A DNA stretch of 64,000 bases from Sphingobacterium athyrii. GTDB taxonomy: Bacteria; Bacteroidota; Bacteroidia; Sphingobacteriales; Sphingobacteriaceae. Positions 57,582-64,000 of the stretch are shown here, piece after piece (within the stretch, counting starts at the first letter, position 1; each line of letters begins with the position of its first letter). The DNA lies in NCBI RefSeq assembly GCF_003071065.1, contig NZ_QCXX01000011.1, forward strand, positions 62,001-126,000, in the 5' to 3' direction. Below the pieces are notes generated by a model that ran no database searches, was not told where the DNA came from, and was given only the letters and a program-made list of their open reading frames with translations. The translations under genes and the position numbers were made by a program.

Positions 57582-58472
57582 TTAGATCAATGGACGCAAG
57601 CGCTCCAATAATTTCTTAGTTGCGAAGATTCCTTCTTCTTCACTTAATTTACTTCCTTCATATTCAATGCCCACATATCCTTTGAATTTTGCTTTTTTCA
57701 CAATCTTTAACATGCGTTCATAGTCGATCTGGGTTTCATTACCATTAGCATCAAAATCATGTGTTTTGGCACTGACCCCATGCGCATAAGGCATCAAGTC
57801 AGTTACACCCTGATAACGGTCGTATTCATAGAAATTACCAAAATCAGGTAAGCTTCCACAATATTTGCTTCCTACAGCTTTTAAAGTTTTGGCCAACCAG
57901 TCGCCATGTGAAGAAATACCGCCGTGATTTTCCACGATGATACTAATACCTGCTTTTTTTCCGATATCAGACAAGGTTGTCAGGCTCTCCACCACACGCT
58001 TGCTAACCTCATCGGGAGTTCCCTTGCCGGCAGCATTTACACGGATGGCATGACAGCCCAAAAAGTTCGCTGCAGAAATCCATTTATAGTGATTTTGTAC
58101 AGCCTGCTTTCTTTTGGTTTCATCTTCATCACCTAGATTTCCCTCACCATCAATCATAATCAAGACATTTCTTACACCATTATCTTTTGCGCGCATGTTG
58201 AGTTCAGTCAGATAATTGTTGTCATTAGCCTTGTCTTTAAAGAACTGATTGACATACTCTACACCATAAATACCATATTTTTTAGCCGCTACGACCGGAA
58301 AGTCCAAATTGTTCAAATCACCCTTAAACAATGTTTTATGCAATGACCATTCTGCTAAGGAAATGTCAAACCAATCTTTCTTTGCTGCGGCAAAACTCTC
58401 CAGCGATGGAGCCAATGCTATACCGGCAGAGGCTAATGCAAGGTTTTTAAGAAAATCTCTTCTAGAATTCAT
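57582..58472 (-). CDS. Tat-exported sugar phosphate isomerase/epimerase-like protein
   Basis: 296 aa. A Tat signal (MNSRRDFLKNLALASAGIAL) precedes a xylose isomerase-like TIM barrel. Conserved metal-site regions are seen: YGVEYVNQFF, IIVENHGGISSHGDWLA, SLPDFGNFYEYDRYQ, HGVSAKTHDFD and GYVGIEYEGS. The substrate is unknown; periplasmic location is inferred from the signal. It is last of four genes with gaps of 10-24 bp. Confidence 0.88.
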   Translation of the reverse strand: MNSRRDFLKNLALASAGIALAPSLESFAAAKKDWFDISLAEWSLHKTLFKGDLNNLDFPVVAAKKYGIYGVEYVNQFFKDKANDNNYLTELNMRAKDNGVRNVLIMIDGEGNLGDEDETKRKQAVQNHYKWISAANFLGCHAIRVNAAGKGTPDEVSKRVVESLTTLSDIGKKAGISIIVENHGGISSHGDWLAKTLKAVGSKYCGSLPDFGNFYEYDRYQGVTDLMPYAHGVSAKTHDFDANGNETQIDYERMLKIVKKAKFKGYVGIEYEGSKLSEEEGIFATKKLLERLRPLI

Positions 58473-58496
58473 GTGTTTAGATTTAAAGTGTGTTAT

Positions 58497-59225
58497 TTAT
58501 ATATTTCCCCAGCCAGTGGTCAGTACATCCACAAGGTGCATGGTCTGGATAGGTAATTTATGTTTATCAATATAAGCTTGCAGCTGCAACAAGCAGGACG
58601 AATCCGTCGAAATAATATAGTCAGCATTCAATGCCATGGCATTTCTGACTTTTTGTTCTGCCATGGCGGCCGATATGCCTTCAAACTTAACGGCAAAACT
58701 TCCACCAAAACCACAACAGGTTTCACTGTCCTTTACCTCCAGCATTTCCAATCCCAGCACCTTGCTCAGCAACTTCCGGGGTTCATCCTTGATCTTGCAT
58801 TCACGCAGGGCCGAACAAGAGTCATGATATACCCCAACACCCTCCAACTCAGCTCCGAAATAATCCTTTTTCAGCACATTGACCAAAAAATCGGAAATCT
58901 CCATGACCTGCTGTTGTATTTTATGGCATTGGTGAGAATCGGCCGAATTCGCGAACAGGTCGCTATAACTATTTCTGACCATACCGGTACAGGAAGCCGA
59001 AGGAGAAATAATGACATGATCGCCCGAAAAATCTTCTAGAAACTTCTTTCCTACCTGCTTTGCATCATCCCAAAAACCAGCATTATAGGCAGGCTGTCCA
59101 CAACAGGTCTGATCGGGGTTATAAAGCACTTCACAACCTACTTTTTCCAATAAACGAATCGTATTAAAAGCGGTCTCCGGATAAAGCTGATCTATAAAAC
59201 AAGGAACAAAAAGTTCTACCTTCAT
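58497..59225 (-). CDS. LutA/YkgE-like (Fe-S)-binding protein
   Basis: 242 aa from the ATG at 59225 (MKVELFVPCFIDQLYPE). Two CCG domains bind an Fe-S cluster, seen as TCCGQPAYNAGFWDD and TCCGFGGSFAVKF. In other bacteria LutA works with LutB and LutC in L-lactate oxidation. Neither partner is next to it here. It lies between a UMF1-type transporter and a TIM-barrel protein in one operon. Confidence 0.88.
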   Translation of the reverse strand: MKVELFVPCFIDQLYPETAFNTIRLLEKVGCEVLYNPDQTCCGQPAYNAGFWDDAKQVGKKFLEDFSGDHVIISPSASCTGMVRNSYSDLFANSADSHQCHKIQQQVMEISDFLVNVLKKDYFGAELEGVGVYHDSCSALRECKIKDEPRKLLSKVLGLEMLEVKDSETCCGFGGSFAVKFEGISAAMAEQKVRNAMALNADYIISTDSSCLLQLQAYIDKHKLPIQTMHLVDVLTTGWGNI

Positions 59226-59245
59226 ATTTAATTCAATCAATAAAA

Positions 59246-60544
59246 TTAAGATTTATTGGATATTAATATCCGTACCAAAAGTAACAATCCAATTACAAAA
59301 AATAAAGAAAGTACCAGTGCAGAATAACGAATATTGTGTGTGATCTGTTCAATCAGGCCAAAGGAGAACAGACCGATGACGATTGCCACTTTTTCTGTAA
59401 CATCATAAAAAGAGAAAAAGGCCGTCGTGTCCTTGATATCCGTTGGGATCAGTTTAGAGTATGTTGATCTCGACAAGGACTGTATTCCCCCCATGACCAG
59501 ACCGACCAATGCGGCAATAATATAAAATTGCATCGGAGTGGACAGATAAAATGCGGCAATACAAATTGAGATCCAAATCATCACAACGACGATCAACACC
59601 TTAATATTTCCAAAAAGCTTCGATAAATAGGACATCAAAAAAGCTCCTAAAATTGCGACAAGCTGGATTAAAAGAATGGTTGCAATGAGTCGTTCGGCAC
59701 CAAGATGAAGAATTTTTTCACCAAATGATGAGGCGACAATCATCAGTGTCTGCACGCCGATCGCATAAAAGAAAAAAGCGGGCAAAAACTGTTTAATCTC
59801 AGGGATGCCTTTGATTTCATGGATCACGTGGTTAAATTCGTCCCGCACATTCTGTACAAAACTTTTCCCTAAATTATTGCCCGTGGGTTCAATTTTAGGT
59901 AAATGCTTAAATGGGATCATGGAGAATCCCAACCACCACAACCCAACCATCAGAAAAGATATCCGGGCTGGCAGCGATGGATCGGTAATTCCAAACCATT
60001 CCGGCTTCAAGACCACGATAAAACAAAGAATCTGTAAAGTTACACAACCGATATAGCCAAAAGCAAAGCCCTGTGCGCTCACACGGTCCTGCTGATCTAC
60101 CGTCGCTAACAGGGGCAGGTATGAATTATTGAACAACACACCGCCAATATAGCCCATTGCAGCCAAAGCAAAACAGACAATACCAATCTCCAACGTTTCG
60201 AGCTTAAAGAAAAACAGACACATACATGCGATTGCACCAACATAGGTAAAGAGTTTCATGATCTGTTTCTTTAAACCCTTCGCATCAGCATAGGATGATA
60301 TAAAAGGCAAAGAAAATGACATCAGCAAGTAAGCTGCAGCCAGTGAAAAATTGGAAAGCGCTGTATTGACAATCTCGAAACCAAAGAAATTAACCACATC
60401 CCCATGCTCTTTTGTCGTCGTTATTGCGGTATAGTATACCGGAAAAATAGTGGAGGTAATAACAAGGTTGTAAGCGGAATTGGCCCAATCAAACATCGCC
60501 CAGGAACGAATCAGTTTTTTATTGTTTTTTGCAATTGCTTCCAT
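59246..60544 (-). CDS. UMF1 family MFS transporter
   Basis: 432 aa with about 12 membrane segments. The start SWAMFDWANSAYNLVITSTI and the stretch GGIQSLSRSTYSKLIPTDIK are hallmarks of the UMF1/Atg22-like family. Substrate unknown; some members export amino acids. Second gene of a four-gene operon, 10 bp behind the PBP4 gene and 20 bp before the LutA-like gene. Confidence 0.9.
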   Translation of the reverse strand: MEAIAKNNKKLIRSWAMFDWANSAYNLVITSTIFPVYYTAITTTKEHGDVVNFFGFEIVNTALSNFSLAAAYLLMSFSLPFISSYADAKGLKKQIMKLFTYVGAIACMCLFFFKLETLEIGIVCFALAAMGYIGGVLFNNSYLPLLATVDQQDRVSAQGFAFGYIGCVTLQILCFIVVLKPEWFGITDPSLPARISFLMVGLWWLGFSMIPFKHLPKIEPTGNNLGKSFVQNVRDEFNHVIHEIKGIPEIKQFLPAFFFYAIGVQTLMIVASSFGEKILHLGAERLIATILLIQLVAILGAFLMSYLSKLFGNIKVLIVVVMIWISICIAAFYLSTPMQFYIIAALVGLVMGGIQSLSRSTYSKLIPTDIKDTTAFFSFYDVTEKVAIVIGLFSFGLIEQITHNIRYSALVLSLFFVIGLLLLVRILISNKS

Positions 60545-60554
60545 TTAAATTGGC

Positions 60555-61874
60555 TTAATAAGTTTGACGAATATAAGTAATTATTTTAGCCATTTCTTTT
60601 CGAATTGCAGCTGCTCGATCATCAATATAATTATTATTCATAAAAGAGAAAGCAAGCCGGCGCCCAGATCTTGTGATCAGATAACCACTTTGATTATACA
60701 CTGACGTGATTGTTCCGGTTTTTGCGAATACAAAAGGTACGCCTTGGTCTTTACTGTAGGTTCGTTTCAATGTACCATCCACTCCACCTGCGGGAAACAT
60801 TCGAAAACGCAGCTGCTCATCAGGTATCTTATTCTTCAAAAGAACCAGAAGATCAATATTATTCTGTGGCGTGACTTTGTTATACGAAGATAATCCCGAC
60901 CCATCGAAAATCGCGACTTCATCCGAAAAAAAGGTGTAGACCTTATTTTTCATCCAATCCCGAACCAGATAGGTATCGAACTGGCCAAATTGTTTCCACG
61001 AGCACATGATCAAAAATTGCTCAGCAATAAAATTATCACTAGGCAGCATCATTTCCCGGATAAGATTTCTGGTCTCTCCAGAGTACACTATTTTTGTATC
61101 ATTCGGCTTTTTATAAGCTATGAGATTTACTTCCCTCCCCAATGTATCCGACAGTAATTTCACAAATAAACTATCGGAATAGATAAAAGGCACCTCATTA
61201 ACGTAATCATTCGGAACAGGGCGTTTTGACATCCAGAAAGTATTGCTCCGAAACGAGCGTGAAAGTTCAAAGTCACCCGATTTAGGTTCCGGTAAAAAAT
61301 CCAGATCCTTTTGAAAAACCATCGGGGAAGTGTTTAAATGGTTGTATCCCTTTTGACGAAAAGTAACCACATTTCCATAGATCGGGAAGGTACTTATTTC
61401 AGGCTGATAGTATGCCTCAAAATCTTCCATAGCCCAACCATGGGCATAGAACTTATTTTTCATTGTCCCGGGCACCACGTAGATGGTCTTATTCGTTTTT
61501 TTCAAAAAATTATAGACCACCCGTGTATCCAGCCGATTATGCAAAAAAGTTGGATCCCCAGTACCCCAGATCAATAAAGAATCCCCGCGTTCGACGTACT
61601 CCAACCCGGGTATGGAATCTCCCAAAAGTTCCAGTGCGGCATAAGTCGTGTACATTTTAGTATTCGAAGCTGGTGTAAAATGTTTATTGCCATTGACATC
61701 CATGACAAACTTATTTGCCGTTAAATCATATAGTGAAAATCCATAAAAATGGTCATTCAATATTTTGGATTCCTGAAGCATCCGGTAGACGTCTTCAAAA
61801 TCTTGTGACTTTACTATGCGGGTAGAAAATAGGACAAGCCAAAGCAGTAATATCGTACGCAGGAAATTTTTCAT
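60555..61874 (-). CDS. D-alanyl-D-alanine carboxypeptidase/endopeptidase (PBP4, S13 family)
   Basis: 439 aa from the ATG at 61874; the frame to 61982 runs back into the susD terminator and is not used. The signal peptide MKNFLRTILLLWLVLFSTRI sends it to the periplasm. Catalytic motifs are visible: SxxK in PASNTKMYTT, SxN in PSDNFIAEQ and KTG in FAKTGTI. It trims or cleaves peptidoglycan peptide bonds. It heads a four-gene operon, and all motifs are intact. Confidence 0.92.
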   Translation of the reverse strand: MKNFLRTILLLWLVLFSTRIVKSQDFEDVYRMLQESKILNDHFYGFSLYDLTANKFVMDVNGNKHFTPASNTKMYTTYAALELLGDSIPGLEYVERGDSLLIWGTGDPTFLHNRLDTRVVYNFLKKTNKTIYVVPGTMKNKFYAHGWAMEDFEAYYQPEISTFPIYGNVVTFRQKGYNHLNTSPMVFQKDLDFLPEPKSGDFELSRSFRSNTFWMSKRPVPNDYVNEVPFIYSDSLFVKLLSDTLGREVNLIAYKKPNDTKIVYSGETRNLIREMMLPSDNFIAEQFLIMCSWKQFGQFDTYLVRDWMKNKVYTFFSDEVAIFDGSGLSSYNKVTPQNNIDLLVLLKNKIPDEQLRFRMFPAGGVDGTLKRTYSKDQGVPFVFAKTGTITSVYNQSGYLITRSGRRLAFSFMNNNYIDDRAAAIRKEMAKIITYIRQTY

Positions 61875-61950
61875 TGGTTCAAACATACAAAAAAGAGCAG
61901 CAACTCCTTTTCTCCTATTGCCAAAATTCAGATACAAATTGCTAAAAACG

Positions 61951-61980
61951 GCAAAAGGAGGAATTAATTCCTCCTTTTGC
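61951..61980. terminator. Terminator of the SusCD operon end, 30-bp palindrome
   Basis: GCAAAAGGAGGAATT and its exact complement form a perfect 30-bp palindrome 16 bp past the susD stop; T-run on the minus strand. No second gene follows SusD within this window before the PBP4 gene. Confidence 0.88.
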
Positions 61981-61996
61981 ATTATTTAACCAACTA

Positions 61997-63733
61997 TTAA
62001 TAGCCTGGGTTTTGTGTGAGGCTACCGTTACTTTTATTGATTTCCTCCTGTGGAATTGGGAAATAAGCATTTTTATCCGCATATGCTTTGCTCTTAAAGA
62101 CCGGGAGAATACCGCCTTCAAACTTCGCATAGTTTGCGATAACGTCTTTCGCTATGCCCCAACGTACCAAATCAAAGAAACGATGGCCTTCCATGGCAAG
62201 TTCCAAGCGTCTTTCAAAACGAACCGCTTTGCGCGCCTGATCTGGACTTGTGAACGCCTGGTAAGGTTTTACCTCATACTTCGCAGCTGGCGCTCCCTTT
62301 TCTGTCAATTTCGCTGGTAATTTTGCGGCGCGCAGACGAATTGAATTGACATATTTTAAAGCATTCGGCAGATTCCCCAGTTCAACTTCACATTCCGCAG
62401 CCATGAGAATTACGTCCGCCAAACGCATGATATTCACATCTAAATCGGTTACATAAGCTGCTCCGGCCTGAGTATGCGCAGCATGTTGACTCTTTGGAAT
62501 CATTGTCTTTATACCCGTAAATGGACCTCCGTGTGGGCGACGACCTTCTTCTGGACGTAACCAGGCATCACCAGGGAATTCGCCATAATCCAGGAAGTTG
62601 ACACCACGTCGGCCAACCGTATAATCAAGACGCGGATCAAATCGTAAATTCAGATTTAATTGATATTTTTTGATGGCAGCTGTATCAGTCAGCAAGATAT
62701 CGGATGTATAAGGGTTATCACGGTATGAATCATCTAACATTGGAAGTCCATTTGCGTCCACCTTATAAGCGTTAACAAGATCTATGGACGGTTGGTAAAA
62801 ACCACAACAACCAACAGGATTCGTTCCATTCAATCCGCTCAACATATCGCCCACATTGGCATTATCGCCACCTCCATCAGGATTTATGGCATGCTTGGCA
62901 ACTAAAAGCGCTTCAGGGCCATTTTCCTTATTCACATCGTAATTATCTTGGAAAGGCATTGCCGTAATATCCCTACCTCCAATAACCTCCTTAAATAAAA
63001 CCAATGCTTCAGCATATTTTTTCTGATAGAGATATAGTTTTCCTAAATAGGCTTTTGCAATACGCTGATCCATGCGCCCCCCCTCATCATTGATCTTCTT
63101 ATCTGGTAGATTTGCAATAGCAATTTTTAGATCGCTTTCAATCATCGGTTGTACATCCTTGTCATTTTTAACAAGCTTTGCATCATCAATGCTTGTATTT
63201 TCATCTATATAAGGAATATTTTTAAATACACGCCACAAAAAGAAGTAATAGTGCGCCCTTAACATTTTCGCTTCGCCTTCAATTTCTTTTGCACGTTCCG
63301 CTTTAACTGTTTTGCCACCATCTTGATCTTGCTTCAATAAGCGGAGGGTCGTGTTTGCCCGAAGTATACCTTCATAATACACCTGCCACATCGTACTCAA
63401 GTTGTCGTTGGAGGAAATGGTAGTAAAAGATTCGATCATGTTCATATTCGGCTGATCAGTAATTACCGACCCCTTGTGTGCATTGTCGGAAGTTATTTCG
63501 CCGAAGATCCATTGGCTTGGCGCTGAGCCATAGTTCCCCCAGGTACCATTTATATTACCGTTCATAATTCCATAAGCACCGATCAGAGTGGCTTCTACTC
63601 CTTTTTTTCCCTCAATTTGCTCTTCGATCAATTCGCCTTGGGGATTTTTTTCCAAAAACCCTTTACTGCATCCAAACATGCCAAAAGTTGTCAGTCCCAA
63701 CAGACTGTATAATAGAATAGTTCTCTTTTTCAT
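61997..63733 (-). CDS. SusD/RagB family outer-membrane nutrient-binding lipoprotein
   Basis: 578 aa. A lipoprotein signal ends in FGMFGC with Cys22. The SusD fold is indicated by KGFLEKNPQGEL, EGEAKMLRAHYYFFLWRVFK, ADVILMAAECEVELG and the late RFERRLELAMEGHRFFDLVRWG. It binds glycan or another nutrient on the cell surface and hands it to its SusC partner directly upstream. The substrate cannot be read from sequence. No enzyme gene lies between it and the terminator. Confidence 0.93.
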   Translation of the reverse strand: MKKRTILLYSLLGLTTFGMFGCSKGFLEKNPQGELIEEQIEGKKGVEATLIGAYGIMNGNINGTWGNYGSAPSQWIFGEITSDNAHKGSVITDQPNMNMIESFTTISSNDNLSTMWQVYYEGILRANTTLRLLKQDQDGGKTVKAERAKEIEGEAKMLRAHYYFFLWRVFKNIPYIDENTSIDDAKLVKNDKDVQPMIESDLKIAIANLPDKKINDEGGRMDQRIAKAYLGKLYLYQKKYAEALVLFKEVIGGRDITAMPFQDNYDVNKENGPEALLVAKHAINPDGGGDNANVGDMLSGLNGTNPVGCCGFYQPSIDLVNAYKVDANGLPMLDDSYRDNPYTSDILLTDTAAIKKYQLNLNLRFDPRLDYTVGRRGVNFLDYGEFPGDAWLRPEEGRRPHGGPFTGIKTMIPKSQHAAHTQAGAAYVTDLDVNIMRLADVILMAAECEVELGNLPNALKYVNSIRLRAAKLPAKLTEKGAPAAKYEVKPYQAFTSPDQARKAVRFERRLELAMEGHRFFDLVRWGIAKDVIANYAKFEGGILPVFKSKAYADKNAYFPIPQEEINKSNGSLTQNPGY

Positions 63734-63754
63734 TTTAATTGCTTTATAATTTCG

Positions 63755-64000
63755 TTAAAAACCTAAACTTACACCCAACATATATTGCCTAGATTGCGGA
63801 TATACCCCAAAATCAACCCCCAATGCTGGATAATCTGACGGTGTTGCCGACACCTCTGGATCAAGACCTTCGTATTTTGTGATGGTAAATAGATTTGTTA
63901 CTCCGACATAAGCCCTTAATTTTTTCACGCTTGTATTTGTCCCAAAGAGTTTATCAGTAGAGAAATTATATCCAATCTGTAAGTTTTTCATCTTAAAAAA
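63755..64000 (-). CDS. SusC/RagA family TonB-dependent receptor, C-terminal fragment
   Basis: Only the last 82 residues lie in the window; the frame stays open to base 64000. The segment KMKNLQIGYNFSTDKLF followed by LRAYVGVTNLFTITKYEGLD, DPEVSA and the terminal strand RQYMLGVSLGF is typical of a SusC barrel end. It imports the ligand captured by the SusD partner 21 bp downstream. The N-terminal plug and carboxypeptidase-like domain lie outside. Confidence 0.9.
   Translation of the reverse strand, partial: FFKMKNLQIGYNFSTDKLFGTNTSVKKLRAYVGVTNLFTITKYEGLDPEVSATPSDYPALGVDFGVYPQSRQYMLGVSLGF

Noticed and set aside
58560-59039. 159-aa plus-strand frame
   Set aside because: Antisense shadow of the LutA-like gene, whose Fe-S motifs are clear in the other strand.
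61875-61982. N-terminal extension of the PBP4 protein
   Set aside because: The extension reads into the susD terminator palindrome, and a good signal peptide begins at the internal ATG.

Overview
The window is an AT-rich stretch of a Bacteroidota chromosome, most likely Sphingobacterium or a close relative in Sphingobacteriaceae. Reasons: -33 TTTG / -7 TAnnTTTG promoters, a SusC/SusD pair at the right edge, a fused MurF-alanine racemase, an alternative Bacteroidota-type GlmU, a DnaE polymerase with an N-terminal proofreading exonuclease, and many beta-barrel and lipoprotein genes. The genus is inferred from general family knowledge, not from a database search. Layout: 0.2-11 kb holds an M61 peptidase, two beta-barrel proteins, an acyl-CoA synthetase, a BrkB-type membrane protein, WbqC, a lipid A-type acyltransferase coupled to a GT2 glycosyltransferase, and ligA. 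11-19 kb holds dapA, the rpsF-rpsR-rplI operon, a 568-bp gene-free region with a 23-copy pentanucleotide repeat, trxA and dnaE. 19-25 kb holds a HAD phosphatase, an orphan LytS-like kinase remnant, a pirin, a DUF502 protein, murF-alr and recX, then tRNA-Gly and tRNA-Leu. 25-31 kb holds chrA, an OmpA lipoprotein, a GH144-like protein, accA and tRNA-Lys. Right after tRNA-Lys lies a 140-bp tandem repeat whose units each begin with a copy of the tRNA 3' end. It runs to the stop codon of a GH29 fucosidase. This fucosidase and the small-gene cluster behind it (a frameshifted CDGSH protein, SRPBCC, two DUF1801 proteins, a PhnB-like protein) look accessory. 36.8-52.6 kb returns to housekeeping functions: sufS-sufE, acyl-ACP desaturase, two POT peptide transporters, an XRE regulator, the glmU-like/tpiA/prmA/mpl operon and rpmE. 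It ends with a divergent pair of an N-acetylhexosamine kinase and a GH109-like protein that share an intergenic operator-like dyad. 52.7-64 kb holds a CNNM/CorC-like protein, two more POT transporters, a four-gene operon (PBP4-type carboxypeptidase, UMF1 transporter, LutA-like protein, Tat-exported TIM-barrel protein) and the SusD plus truncated SusC of a polysaccharide-utilization locus that continues outside the window. Functional themes are cell-envelope building (murF-alr, mpl, glmU-like, PBP4, acyltransferase/GT2), Fe-S supply (sufSE), amino-sugar and glycan salvage (kinase, GH109, CBM9-like, GH29, GH144-like, SusCD) and peptide uptake (four POT carriers). I did not find a clearly new multi-gene defence or mobile system. 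The most unusual structures are the tRNA-tail tandem repeat, the ACCTT microsatellite with a nearby orphan terminator, the fold-back intergenic element near 40 kb, the split-frame CDGSH gene and the amino-sugar operator dyad.
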